The translations under genes were made by a program, and so were the position numbers. The notes beneath the pieces were generated by a model that saw only the letters and a list, made by a program, of their open reading frames with translations, was not told the origin of the DNA and ran no database searches. Below, one piece after another: positions 51,944-60,899 of a stretch of 64,000 nucleotides of DNA. Position 1 is the first letter of the stretch; each line of letters starts with the position of its first letter. The stretch comes from Solimonas fluminis (GTDB lineage Bacteria > Pseudomonadota > Gammaproteobacteria > Nevskiales > Nevskiaceae), in contig NZ_PSNW01000012.1 of the NCBI RefSeq assembly GCF_002930645.1, positions 1-64,000 on the forward strand, in the 5' to 3' direction.

Positions 51944-52729
51944 ATGGATGACACCCAGGTCCGGCACTCCGCCGATCCCGCGCTGCGTACGCGGGCGCAG
52001 ACCCTCGTGCCGCCCCGCACGCGGCTGGGAGCGTTCGGCTACCGGCTTCAGGCCTGGCTGGAAAGCGGCGTGGCGCGCGTCTCGCGGCAGGGTGATCCGG
52101 CGGTCTACGACAACGCGGACTTTCCCTGGGTGGCGGCCCTGCAGGCACGGGCGCCCGGCATCCGCCGGGAGCTGGAGGCGGTGATGTCGGGGGCGCAGGA
52201 GCTGCCGAACTTCCAGGATATCCTGGAGGAAGTGCGCACCATCCAGCGGGACTGCCGCTGGAAGACCTTCTTCCTCGCCGCGCCCGGCATGGACTGCCGC
52301 CGGAACGCCGCGCGCTGCCCGGCGACGATGGCGGCGCTCCGCGGGGTGCCGGGCCTGCGCACGGCCTTCTTCAGCATCCTGGCCCCGGGCAAGCACATCC
52401 CGCCGCATCGCGGCGCCTACAACGGCGTGCTGCGCCTGCACCTGGCGCTGCAGGTGCCGGAGCCCGCCGAGCGCTGCTCGATCCGGGTCGGGGATCGCAT
52501 CTGCCATTGGCGCGAAGGCGAGGCGCTGATCTTCGACGACAGCTTCAATCACGAGGTCTGGAACGACACCGGCGGCCAGCGCGCGGTGCTGTTCGTGGAC
52601 TTCGCGCGCCCGCTCCATCCGCCCTGGCACTGGCTCAACGAACGCCTGCTGGACCTGGCGGCGTTCACGCCGTTCATGCGGCGCGCGGCGCGGCGGCAGC
52701 GGGCCTGGCAAAAATCGCAGCAGCGCTGA
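51944..52729 (+). CDS. Aspartyl/asparaginyl beta-hydroxylase (LpxO-like)
   Basis: 261 residues of the Asp/Asn beta-hydroxylase fold, a 2-oxoglutarate/Fe(II) dioxygenase: FSILAPGKHIPPHRGAYNGVLRLHLALQVP holds the first metal histidine and FDDSFNHEVWNDTGGQRAVLFVDFARP the second. LpxO members hydroxylate lipid A acyl chains; others act on proteins. AAGGAA precedes the ATG. Target unknown. Confidence 0.88.
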   Translation: MDDTQVRHSADPALRTRAQTLVPPRTRLGAFGYRLQAWLESGVARVSRQGDPAVYDNADFPWVAALQARAPGIRRELEAVMSGAQELPNFQDILEEVRTIQRDCRWKTFFLAAPGMDCRRNAARCPATMAALRGVPGLRTAFFSILAPGKHIPPHRGAYNGVLRLHLALQVPEPAERCSIRVGDRICHWREGEALIFDDSFNHEVWNDTGGQRAVLFVDFARPLHPPWHWLNERLLDLAAFTPFMRRAARRQRAWQKSQQR

Positions 52730-52813
52730 CGGCGGCGACCCCGCGGCGCACTGGCATGCCGCCGGTTTCGCGCGCAGTATGTCGCTGCGCGGATGCGCCT
52801 GCCGGAGCCCTAC

Positions 52814-53230
52814 GTGAACCACGATCCTGCCCCCAACATCCTCCAGTACACCGCCGCCGCGGTGTACGTCACTCTCTGCATCATTGCCCTGGCGGTGGCG
52901 GGCGCGGGAGCCCCTTCGGCCCTCGAGCGCTTCGGCGTCGGCCTGTTCTGCTCGCTGGTCATCGGCTGCAGCGCGACCTGCTGGCGGCAGCTGCGCCATC
53001 AGGGGCCTGCGGCCGTGCCGGGCTCCCTGCCCAACAAGGTTCTCGTGCTCCTCCTCTACTGCAGCATCGGAATCATCGCGCTGCCGCTGGCGCTCGGGCA
53101 TTCGGTGGGAGCCTTCCATCTCCACGCATCGCTGGGCATCTCGCTCGGCGGGTACGTCTATCTCCGCTGCATGGGACCGGTCCTGGAGTGGATCGACACC
53201 CGGGCGCTGGTGCGCGCCGCGGCGGCCTGA
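52814..53230 (+). CDS. Hypothetical four-helix membrane protein
   Basis: 138 residues from GTG at 52814, which has CGGAG six bases upstream; an ATG at 52793 without such a site is the alternative. Hydrophobic segments lie at YTAAAVYVTLCIIALAVAG, FGVGLFCSLVIGC, VLVLLLYCSIGIIALPLAL and HLHASLGISLGGYVYL. No family recognised. Confidence 0.65.
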   Translation: MNHDPAPNILQYTAAAVYVTLCIIALAVAGAGAPSALERFGVGLFCSLVIGCSATCWRQLRHQGPAAVPGSLPNKVLVLLLYCSIGIIALPLALGHSVGAFHLHASLGISLGGYVYLRCMGPVLEWIDTRALVRAAAA

Positions 53231-53242
53231 TTTCGCGCAGGC

Positions 53243-54136
53243 CTACACCACGCCCCGCATCATCTGCGTCATCGGCGGCGACTGCAGCCCGTCGCGGCGC
53301 TGGCTGAAGTAGCGCGCCTGGGCCGCCGCGACGTCCAGGCTCTCCAGGCTGGAGTAGCCCAGGCCGCGCAGGCGCTCCGACAGCGCGGCGGGATCGAAGC
53401 CGTCGTGGGCAGCGGACTCGTGGCGTGCCGCGACGCCAGCCTTCAGCACCGCGCCGATGCGTCGCCCGGTCTCGCCCACCAGCGATTCCTGCAGCCCATA
53501 GCTGAAGACCACGGCGCTGCCCGGCGCGAGGGCAGCCAGGCCGCGCAGTGTTCCGTACACGGCGGCTTCGCTCAGGTAGCTGGTGACGCCAAGCCAGGAG
53601 AAGAAGGCACGTTCACCCGGACGGAAGGCGCTGCCGGCCAGGGCCTGCAGCGGCGTCCGGCGCTCGAGGTCGGCCGGGACGAAGTGCAGCGAGCGCGGCA
53701 GCGCGAGGCCGAGCTGCTGCAGGCGCTGGCGCTTCCAATCCTGCGTCGCCGGCAGGTCCAGCTCGAAGATGTCGAGCCGCGCGGCGAGGTCGGGCCGGCG
53801 CAGCGCGAAGGAATCCAGGCCGGCGCCGAGCATCACGTACTGGCGCAAGCCCTGCGCCATGGCGCGTTCGAGTTCGTCCTCGGCATAGCGGTTGCGCAGC
53901 AGGATGGTGGCGCGCAGGTCGCGCAGGATCACCGCGGCGAAGTCCTCGTCGCTGCGCTGGGCGAACTCCGCCTGCAGCCTGGCCACGGCACCGCGCAGGG
54001 CCCCCTCGCCGGACAGGCCGGACAGGGGCAGCGCCAGCGGGTCCTCCAGCAGCCAGGGCGCCTGGTCCAGCAGCAGGTGCGCGGCACGCATCATGGCGGC
54101 GCCGAGGGCGGTGGAACTCGGGCGGGTGTCGGACAT
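53243..54136 (-). CDS. Class I SAM methyltransferase (leucine carboxyl methyltransferase family)
   Basis: 297 residues of the LCM/TIGR00027 type: LLDQAPWLLEDPLALPL, ILRDLRATILLRNRYAEDELERAMAQGLRQYVMLGAGLDSFALRRPDL and DIFELDLPATQDWKRQRL. Such enzymes O-methylate carboxyl or hydroxyl groups, often in secondary metabolism. The ATG at 54136 follows a weak ribosome site. A truncated second copy lies 770 bp upstream, evidence of a past duplication. Confidence 0.88.
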   Translation of the reverse strand: MSDTRPSSTALGAAMMRAAHLLLDQAPWLLEDPLALPLSGLSGEGALRGAVARLQAEFAQRSDEDFAAVILRDLRATILLRNRYAEDELERAMAQGLRQYVMLGAGLDSFALRRPDLAARLDIFELDLPATQDWKRQRLQQLGLALPRSLHFVPADLERRTPLQALAGSAFRPGERAFFSWLGVTSYLSEAAVYGTLRGLAALAPGSAVVFSYGLQESLVGETGRRIGAVLKAGVAARHESAAHDGFDPAALSERLRGLGYSSLESLDVAAAQARYFSQRRDGLQSPPMTQMMRGVV

Positions 54137-54224
54137 GAGGTTTCCCGGGCGGGTGCTCCCGCACAGCCTAGGGCCCGCGCCACCGCTGCGGTATCGTCCG
54201 AAGCGGTGACCGTTGCCGCCGCCC

Positions 54225-54731
54225 TCAGCGCCGGTGCAGGCCCAGTTGCGCGAGCAGGCGCTGCGGCATGAACAGGCGCAGGGCATGGACCGCCACCTGG
54301 GCGTCGGGCAGCAGCATCGCGGCGAGCAGCAGCGGCCGTCCGTCACTGCCGTGGAAGCGGTACCAGCCGCGCTCGTAGGACACCTGCCGGACGTTTTCCC
54401 AGCGCAGCTGCCGGCGGCGGAAACCCGTCAGGCCCAGGAAGGATTGCGACAGGCCCTCGCCGTCGATCTCGATGGAGGCGAGGCTGCGGATCTGCGCCGA
54501 CAGGGCGAAGAAGGCCGCGGCCAGGATCAGGCCACTGGCGACGGCGAAGCCGTGGCTCCAGCCGAGGCGGTCGAACTGGCTCAGCAATCCGGCCAGGATC
54601 AGCAGCGGTGGAACCAGGCTGACGCCCGTCAGCAGCAGGCGTCGCCAGGCCTGGATGCGCAAACGCGCCGGCAGTTCCAGATCGGCTTCGATGTGCTGCA
54701 TCCCGTTGCTGGCCTGCAAACGCTCTGGCAC
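54225..54731 (-). CDS. Hypothetical membrane protein, PH-domain-like
   Basis: 168 residues from GTG at 54731, which has GGGAG six bases upstream. Two adjacent hydrophobic helices (LLLTGVSLVPPLLILAGLL, GFAVASGLILAAAFFALSA) are followed by a beta-rich domain (SIEIDGEGLSQSFLGLTGFRRRQLRWENVRQV) that resembles bacterial PH domains. Function unknown. Confidence 0.65.
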   Translation of the reverse strand: MPERLQASNGMQHIEADLELPARLRIQAWRRLLLTGVSLVPPLLILAGLLSQFDRLGWSHGFAVASGLILAAAFFALSAQIRSLASIEIDGEGLSQSFLGLTGFRRRQLRWENVRQVSYERGWYRFHGSDGRPLLLAAMLLPDAQVAVHALRLFMPQRLLAQLGLHRR

Positions 54732-54904
54732 GGCGAACTCCCTGTTCCCTGTCGATGGGGAAGTGTGCTGAGAATGGCTCGCGTTCTTGTAGTAGACAAA
54801 AACTACTTCCCGCCTGCGGCAGTGTGCGTCAGTTCTCAGGACAACACTGCCGGCTCGGGGAATGGCGGAGACGGTGTAGGACGTCGCCGACAATCATCGG
54901 TGGT

Positions 54905-55177
54905 TCAGGCATCGGTCCGCCGCCGCGCGAAGTCGGCGGGCATGAAATGCAGACCGGCCGGCGAGGCGATGCCCACCTGCTAGTCCTTGTCCCGGCGCCA
55001 CGCGAACTCCTGCTGCAGGCGGGACAGTGCACCACGCAGGGCGCCTCCTCCAGGCAGGCCAGGCAGCCGCAGCGCGAAACGATCCTCCAGCGCCCAGGGG
55101 GCCTCATCCAGCAACAGATGCGTTGCGCGCAGCGTGGCGGCGCCGATGGCAGCGGAACTTGGATGGAATCCGGACAT
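54905..55177 (-). pseudogene. Decayed paralogue of the LCM-type methyltransferase
   Basis: The frame from ATG at 55177 gives MSGFHPSSAAIGAATLRATH, then LLLDEAPWALEDRFALRLPGL and LQQEFAWRRDKD, closely matching residues 1-65 of the intact methyltransferase, and stops at 54980. About 25 bp on, a short frame reads LHFMPADFARRRTDA and stops at 54905, matching LHFVPADLERRTP far inside the intact enzyme. About 100 codons, including the SAM site, are deleted. It is a duplicated, internally deleted copy. Confidence 0.82.
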
Positions 55178-55323
55178 GCGATCCTGCTCGATCCGGCCAG
55201 CTCCGAGCTTTGGAAAGACCACGCAGAGCAAGCTCCGCCCCAGCGAATACGAGGCCGGCGGTCCCGTCGAGCGCGCTAAGATGGCGGGATGCCCTTCCGC
55301 CACCGCCATCCCTGGAGGTTCGC

Positions 55324-56040
55324 ATGATCTCTCGCCGGTTCAGGATTGCCACCCTGCTTCTCGTCGTCACGCTGGCCAGCTGCGCCAGCACACCGGAAGC
55401 ACCCGTCCCTTCCGCCAGCCGGGTCGGCGTGGTTTCCCTGCTCGGCGACACGCTCCACACGGTGTTCGTCGGCGCCACCGTGTTCACCAACGAAAACCGC
55501 GATGCGCCGGTTCCCGACTGGGGTCTGGATGATCAGGGTCGCGAGCATCTGCTGTCCGCCCTGCGCCAGCGCGGATACACCGCCGGCCCGATCAAGCTGG
55601 GCGCTGGCGGCGTGGAGGCGCGCTACCAGCGGGACTCCGGCCCGCGGGCCGAATATGCCGGCCTCGACGTCGCAGCGCTGCGGGAGATGGGGCGGCAGCA
55701 GGGCTACACCATGCTGGTCGTGCTCAGCCGCGCCACGCCGGGCGCCGGCGATCCGCATGCCAGCCATATGATCCCCGGCTACGGCATCTATCGCCGCAGC
55801 GTGTTCGGCGCCAAGTTCTCCTGTACCTATACGCTCGCCGATGTGCTGCGCATCGACGTGGCCAGCGGCGAAGTCGTCAGGCGTGGCCTGCTGCCCTGCA
55901 AAGGCTGGGAATCCGGCATGCCGGAGTTCCAGCAGGACTATCTCCGCTATTCGCCCAGTGAGCGCGAAATCCTGCGCGGCAAGTTCTCGCAGCGCCTGCA
56001 GGAGCGGCTGGACGAAGCCTTCGGGCGGATCGGCCTTTAG
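55324..56040 (+). CDS. Hypothetical lipoprotein
   Basis: 238 residues starting with a lipoprotein signal (IATLLLVVTLASCAS). The mature domain (SRVGVVSLLGDTLHTVFVGATVFTNENRD, LLSALRQRGYTA) resembles periplasmic lipoproteins of unknown function. TGGAGG lies six bases before the ATG at 55324. Convergent with the penicillin acylase gene. Confidence 0.78.
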   Translation: MISRRFRIATLLLVVTLASCASTPEAPVPSASRVGVVSLLGDTLHTVFVGATVFTNENRDAPVPDWGLDDQGREHLLSALRQRGYTAGPIKLGAGGVEARYQRDSGPRAEYAGLDVAALREMGRQQGYTMLVVLSRATPGAGDPHASHMIPGYGIYRRSVFGAKFSCTYTLADVLRIDVASGEVVRRGLLPCKGWESGMPEFQQDYLRYSPSEREILRGKFSQRLQERLDEAFGRIGL

Positions 56041-56055
56041 GCCTCGGCCGCCCTT

Positions 56056-58881
56056 CTAGGGCTTCTCGTAGCCCACGCGGTGCACCCAGGAACCGCGATC
56101 CTCGTAAGGCATGGTCACGCAGCTCGTACCCGGGATCGTGTCGGAGCCCGGCCCGATCACGCCGGACAGCGAACAGATTTCCGAGCGCGGATGGATGCGC
56201 GTGCACTTGGGCAGGTCGGCCACGGCCAGCGGCATGCCGCCGTTGTACTGCGCGGCCAGCGCCGCCATGGCGCGGTCCAGCGCCGCCAGCATCACCGCAT
56301 CGCGCCCGCGGCCGCCGGTGTAGTCGCGGCGCAGCGCAAGCCCCGAGCTTTCCGGCTTCAGCACGCGCAGCACGAGGTTGTCCATCACGCTCTGGTCGAA
56401 GACGTGGCTGCCGACGCCGGCGACGCGGCCGTAGACCGTCAGGCCGGCCTCGGCATCCGGGTTGTTCGGATCGGGGTCCGGCACGCCGGTGTCGAGGATG
56501 TTGTCGCGCAGGCCGCCGAACAGCTCGTCGCGCAGACCGGTGACGATCTCGCCGAACAGGGTCTGCGGCACGCCGTCGCGCGCGTCCGCCGACTCCACGT
56601 CCTGCGTCGGACCGAAGGCGTCGCCGTTCCAGGCCAGCACCTGGTCGAGTACGGCCTTCTGCGCGTCGCTGAGCTGCGCGGCGGCGGTGCTGCGGAAGCT
56701 GGCCAGCAGCGGCAGGTACTCGCGCGCGCGGTGGTCGCGGATGCCGTGGTGACGGTCGATGCCGCGCAGGTCCGCGTAGCTCCAGTCGCTGCGCGTGGCG
56801 AGCAGTTCCAGGATGCTGGTGACGCGCTGGCCGGCGCCGCCAGGGCGCGAGGTGCTGCCCAGGCCCTCGCCGTCGAGCCAGCCGAAGGCGGGCTTGTTGT
56901 TCCAGTTGGCGAGATAGCCCTGGGGCGGGTCCACCACCTGGGGCAGTTCGGAGAAGGCGAGGTTGGCGCCGAAGTCGTAGGCGCCGGTGCCGGGCGTCGG
57001 CAGGCGCATGTCGGTGTCCGGATGGCGGCGCGGGAACAGGCCGGGATGGAAGTAGGCGATGTGGCCGTCGCGCGTGGCGACGGTGACGTTTTCGTTCCAG
57101 GTGACCTTGGCGGTGGCGGCCTTGAACTCGGCGAAGCTCCTGGCGCGGGACCATTGGGTGACTCCCTCGATGGTCTCGATCTCGCGGCCGGCCATGGCGT
57201 ACTGGACGCTGCGCGCCAGCCCCGCCGCGTCGTCGCGCGCCACGATGGGACCATGGACGCTGCGGCAGATGCGGGCCGGCGCGCTGAGGATCGCCGGACC
57301 CGCGGGAATGCCCTGCGCCGCGGCGCGGTAGCGCACGGTTTCGTCGCGGCAACTCAGGTCCTTCCACTGGCCGTCGTGGAAGTACTGGTCGGCCTTGCAG
57401 GTGCCGGCGGCCTGCTGCGCGGTGGAGCAGGTGGTCTCGATGAAGGAGTCGATGGTCTTGCTGTAGCCGGTAGTCAGGCCCCAGGCGGCATGCTCGCTGT
57501 AGCCGATGCCCACCGCCGGCAGCAGCGGCACCGAGGAGCCGCGCGAGTGGTAGTCGCCGGCATGCAGCTCGAATTCCACCAGCAGCGTCGGGTAGGTGTA
57601 GCCGAGCTGCGGGCCGCTGACCATCAGCGTGCCGCCGTCGCGGGTGCGCGAGGGCGCCAGCGCGTAGGCCATGCTGCCGCCGTGCAGGTGGGCGCGCAGC
57701 TCCTGCAGGGAGGCGATCACCTTGCGGGTGACGGCACGGGCGGCGGCGGCCTTGTTCTTCTGCGCCGCCGTGAGCTTCGCCGGCCTGGCGCCGGCCTTCG
57801 GATACACCACCTTGCCGGAGGCGCCGAGGCCGCCGGGCAGGCTCGGCGGCGCCAGCGGCAGCGCGCAGGGAAAGGGCGTGGCGGCATGCCCGGTGCCCGG
57901 CCCCTTCCACAGCGTCTCGGGCAGCGTCAGCGCCCAGTCGGCCATCTGGCGGAACACGGCCTCGCGGCCGGCGGCGGGTTCGGCCTGGTTGGAGAAGGTG
58001 CCCGAGCCGCGCGGCACGGTGGTGACGGCCTTGGGATCTTCCAGCCAGGTCATGTCCTGGAAGGCCTTGTAGGCCTCGTCGCGGGAGCCGTACTCGGCTT
58101 CCAGCTGCCGCAGCATGCGGATGTTGAGGAACTCGTTGCCGCCCTCGCTGGCGACGAAGCGCGTGATGTAGACGCCGGCGGCCAGCACGTCGCGCACGGT
58201 GAACTCGGCCGGCAGCGTGGTCAGCAGTGCGTACTCGGCCGGCAGCAGTGCCGGGTTGGCCAGGGCCTGCTCGCGCCAGGCGTTGGCTCCGTCGACGTAG
58301 CCCAGCACCGCGTCCTTCGAATCCTGCGAGCCGGCCTCGAACATCGCCTGGTACTCGGCATCGGTGTAGGTGAGGGTGCGCTGCTGGATGTCGGCCGGCA
58401 CGCTGCCGCAGCCGGTCAGCTCGGAGAAGTTGCCCACGCCCATGCGGCGCACGGCGTCCATCAGGAACAGGCGGTCCTGCGCCACGGCGTAGCCCACGCC
58501 ATACCAGCCGTCGCGCACGTTGCCGGCGTAGACGATCGGCACGCCGTAGGCATCGCGATAGATCTCCACGCCCTGCCTGGGCACCAACGGGGTGCCCGGC
58601 CGGGTGCCGAGAACCCCGGGCTTGGCGTCGAAGCTCCAGTACAGCAGGCGCTGGTCGTCGACATGTTCGCCGTAGTCGCCGGGGTTGCCGGTGAGCAGGC
58701 CGCGCAACTGGCCGGCCAGGGAGACGAAGCCGGACTGGCCGGGCGGCAGGGCCGTCTCGGCCTTGAGCACCAGATCGGCCGGCGGGGTGGCCGGGCCGCC
58801 GCCGTCGCTGCGCTCGTCGGACCGGCTGCAGCCGGCCAGCAGGAGCACGGCCGCTGCGGCCACCAGCAGGGGGGTCTTCAT
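56056..58881 (-). CDS. Penicillin acylase family lipoprotein
   Basis: 941 residues. Lipobox LLLAGC, then an Ntn-hydrolase fold. The small chain includes EIYRDAYGVPIVYAGNVRDGWYGVGYAVAQDRLFLMD; the junction HGGSMAYALAPSRTRDGG holds the likely processed serine nucleophile, and MVSGPQLGYTYP is the large-chain N-terminal block. Family members cleave amides such as acyl-homoserine lactones, lactams or cyclic lipopeptides. Quorum quenching is possible but unproven. GGAGGAG precedes the ATG at 58881. Confidence 0.9.
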   Translation of the reverse strand: MKTPLLVAAAAVLLLAGCSRSDERSDGGGPATPPADLVLKAETALPPGQSGFVSLAGQLRGLLTGNPGDYGEHVDDQRLLYWSFDAKPGVLGTRPGTPLVPRQGVEIYRDAYGVPIVYAGNVRDGWYGVGYAVAQDRLFLMDAVRRMGVGNFSELTGCGSVPADIQQRTLTYTDAEYQAMFEAGSQDSKDAVLGYVDGANAWREQALANPALLPAEYALLTTLPAEFTVRDVLAAGVYITRFVASEGGNEFLNIRMLRQLEAEYGSRDEAYKAFQDMTWLEDPKAVTTVPRGSGTFSNQAEPAAGREAVFRQMADWALTLPETLWKGPGTGHAATPFPCALPLAPPSLPGGLGASGKVVYPKAGARPAKLTAAQKNKAAAARAVTRKVIASLQELRAHLHGGSMAYALAPSRTRDGGTLMVSGPQLGYTYPTLLVEFELHAGDYHSRGSSVPLLPAVGIGYSEHAAWGLTTGYSKTIDSFIETTCSTAQQAAGTCKADQYFHDGQWKDLSCRDETVRYRAAAQGIPAGPAILSAPARICRSVHGPIVARDDAAGLARSVQYAMAGREIETIEGVTQWSRARSFAEFKAATAKVTWNENVTVATRDGHIAYFHPGLFPRRHPDTDMRLPTPGTGAYDFGANLAFSELPQVVDPPQGYLANWNNKPAFGWLDGEGLGSTSRPGGAGQRVTSILELLATRSDWSYADLRGIDRHHGIRDHRAREYLPLLASFRSTAAAQLSDAQKAVLDQVLAWNGDAFGPTQDVESADARDGVPQTLFGEIVTGLRDELFGGLRDNILDTGVPDPDPNNPDAEAGLTVYGRVAGVGSHVFDQSVMDNLVLRVLKPESSGLALRRDYTGGRGRDAVMLAALDRAMAALAAQYNGGMPLAVADLPKCTRIHPRSEICSLSGVIGPGSDTIPGTSCVTMPYEDRGSWVHRVGYEKP

Positions 58882-59035
58882 GGTCTCCTCCATGGCGCCC
58901 TGGGGCGCTTATCGTTCTGGGGTCAGTGTAGCGAAGCCCGCGGAGGCTGCCTGCCGGGAAGATTCACCTACAGCGGCGGGCCAGCGGCAGCAGGCATAAT
59001 CGCGCCCGCCATCCAGAACGACCCAGAGCGCATCC

Positions 59036-59677
59036 ATGAGTGATTTCCCGTCCGACATCTACACCGAACCCTCCGATATCGATGTCGACACCCTGAAGAA
59101 CCTCGGCCCCCTGGCCGGCCTCGCCGGCATCTGGGAGGGCACGCGCGGGCTCGACGTGAAACCCAAGGCCGACGGCCCGCGCAAGCAGGCCTATGTCGAG
59201 CGCATCGAGCTGCAGCCCATCGACCCGGCCACCAATGGCCCCCAGCTGATGTACGGCCTGCGCTACCACACCTTCATCACCAAGCCGAACAACGTGAAGA
59301 CCTACCATGACCAGGTCGGCTACTGGCTGTGGGAGCCGGCCACCGGCGGCATCATCCATACGCTGACGATCCCGCGCGGCCAGGTGGTGATGGCGTATGG
59401 CCAGGCCAGCGCCGACGCGAAGAGCTTCGAGGTGGTGGCCACGGCGGACTCGGTGTCCTTCGGCATCCGCTCCGCTCCCTTCCTGGAGCACGCCTTCCGC
59501 ACGGTGGAGTTCCGCATGAAGGTGACGATCAACGACGACGGCAGCTGGTCCTACGACGAGGATACGGTGATGATGATCAAGGGCCAGTCCGAGCCCTTCC
59601 ACCACACCGACCGCAACACGCTGGCCCGCATCGCCGAGCCCACGCCCAACCCGCTGGCACTGGCGGCGCGCGGCTGA
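59036..59677 (+). CDS. Nitrobindin-like heme-binding beta-barrel protein
   Basis: 213 residues. The LAGIWEGTRGLD start and the barrel strands QLMYGLRYHTFI, VGYWLWEPATGGIIHTLTIPRG and VEFRMKVTINDDGSWSYDED match the DUF1794/THAP4-like FABP-fold proteins, some of which bind heme and act on peroxynitrite. The heme histidine cannot be assigned with confidence. Divergent from the penicillin acylase gene. Confidence 0.82.
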   Translation: MSDFPSDIYTEPSDIDVDTLKNLGPLAGLAGIWEGTRGLDVKPKADGPRKQAYVERIELQPIDPATNGPQLMYGLRYHTFITKPNNVKTYHDQVGYWLWEPATGGIIHTLTIPRGQVVMAYGQASADAKSFEVVATADSVSFGIRSAPFLEHAFRTVEFRMKVTINDDGSWSYDEDTVMMIKGQSEPFHHTDRNTLARIAEPTPNPLALAARG

Positions 59678-59692
59678 ACCCGCGGATGCAGG

Positions 59693-59713
59693 AAGGGGCC
59701 GCCGGGGCCCCTT
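59693..59713 (+). terminator. Weak hairpin after the nitrobindin-like gene
   Basis: AAGGGGCC (59693-59700) pairs with GGCCCCTT (59706-59713), followed by only a short T run. Possible terminator. Confidence 0.4.
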
Positions 59714-59759
59714 TCCGCTCGAGCTGCCTTAGAATCGCGCCCCCACCCGGAGGACTGCC

Positions 59760-60107
59760 ATGACCGAGCTGCCGCCCTGCCCTGCCTGCCGGCAGGAGAA
59801 CACCTATCCCGATGGCGGGCTGCTGATCTGCCCGGACTGCGGGCACGAGTGGTCTGCCGATGCGCCCGCCCAGGCCGTGGTGGACGACGATGATCGCCTG
59901 GTGGTGAAGGACGCGCACGGCAACCTTCTGGCCGACGGCGACAGCGTGGTGCTGGTCAAGGACCTGCGGCTCAAGGGCTCCTCCACCGTGATCAAGGGCG
60001 GCACCAAGATCCGCGGCATCCGCCTGGTGTCGGGTGACCACGAGGTGGACTGCAAGGTCGACGGCATGAGCATCATGCTGAAGGCGCAGTACCTGAAGAA
60101 GGCCTGA
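59760..60107 (+). CDS. yjdM: Zinc-ribbon protein YjdM (PhnA family)
   Basis: 115 residues. The N-terminal zinc ribbon is CPACRQENTY ... CPDCGHEW and the C-terminal PhnA domain is VKDAHGNLLADGDSVVLVKDLRLKGSS ... GTKIRGIRLV. Despite the phnA name, the family is not proven in phosphonate use; its role is unknown. It stands alone. Confidence 0.93.
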   Translation: MTELPPCPACRQENTYPDGGLLICPDCGHEWSADAPAQAVVDDDDRLVVKDAHGNLLADGDSVVLVKDLRLKGSSTVIKGGTKIRGIRLVSGDHEVDCKVDGMSIMLKAQYLKKA

Positions 60108-60152
60108 GGCCCGCCGGCGGAAAGGGCGGGCGGCGCCTGCCCTTCCACGCGG

Positions 60153-60758
60153 TCAGTGGCGCGCCGCGCGCGGCTCCTGCTTGCCGGCCCTGATCTTCGC
60201 CGGGTCGCGTTCGTGCGGCCCCTCGGCGATCTCCTCGATCATCTTGCGGCAGAACGCCGGCAGGTCGTCCGGCTTGCGGCTGGTGACCAGGCCCTGGTCG
60301 GTCACCACGGCCTCGTCCACCCAGCGTGCGCCGGCGTTGATCAGGTCGGTGCGCAGCGAGGGCCAGGACGTGAGCTGGCGGCCTTTCACCGCGCCGGCCT
60401 CGATCAGCGTCCAGGGGCCATGGCAGATCGCGGCGATGGGCTTCCTGGCGTCGGCGAAGTCCTTCACGAACTGCACGGCGCTACGGTTGGCGCGCAGGTG
60501 GTCGGGATTCATGACGCCGCCCGGCAGCACCAGGGCGTCGTAGTCGTCGGCGTCGGCAGACGCCAGCTCGATGTCGACGTCGATCTCCTGGCCCCAGTCG
60601 GTGTGCTGCCAGCCGCGGATCCTTCCCGATTTCGGCGAGATGACGTCGGCGCGGGCACCGGCCTCGCGCAGCGCCTTGAGCGGTTCCAGCAGTTCCGATT
60701 GCTCGAACCCGTCTGTGGCGAGAATGGCCACACGCTTGCCTTCCAGTCTTGCGGACAT
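60153..60758 (-). CDS. DJ-1/PfpI family protein (YhbO/deglycase type)
   Basis: 201 residues. ILATDGFEQSELLEPLKALREAG carries the conserved glutamate and PIAAICHGPWTLIEAG the nucleophile cysteine followed by histidine, as in PfpI/YhbO proteins that repair glycated molecules or act in stress. The C-terminus has a basic tail. ATG at 60758 has GGAGG upstream. Confidence 0.9.
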   Translation of the reverse strand: MSARLEGKRVAILATDGFEQSELLEPLKALREAGARADVISPKSGRIRGWQHTDWGQEIDVDIELASADADDYDALVLPGGVMNPDHLRANRSAVQFVKDFADARKPIAAICHGPWTLIEAGAVKGRQLTSWPSLRTDLINAGARWVDEAVVTDQGLVTSRKPDDLPAFCRKMIEEIAEGPHERDPAKIRAGKQEPRAARH

Positions 60759-60899
60759 GATGCCCTCCATGGCTTGTGTCGCAGGGGTGATTGCGACCCG
60801 GCCGCGAACGGCGAAGTTCCCCTACCCGGTATGCAGGAGTTGGCCCGTTCGCAACCGTGCTGTAATCGGCCCGGGACCATGCAGTTTGCGGGGAGAACC

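Noticed and set aside
56080-59043. 987-codon plus-strand open frame
   Set aside because: Shadow of the penicillin acylase gene; low-complexity Gly/Ala/His composition and no motif.
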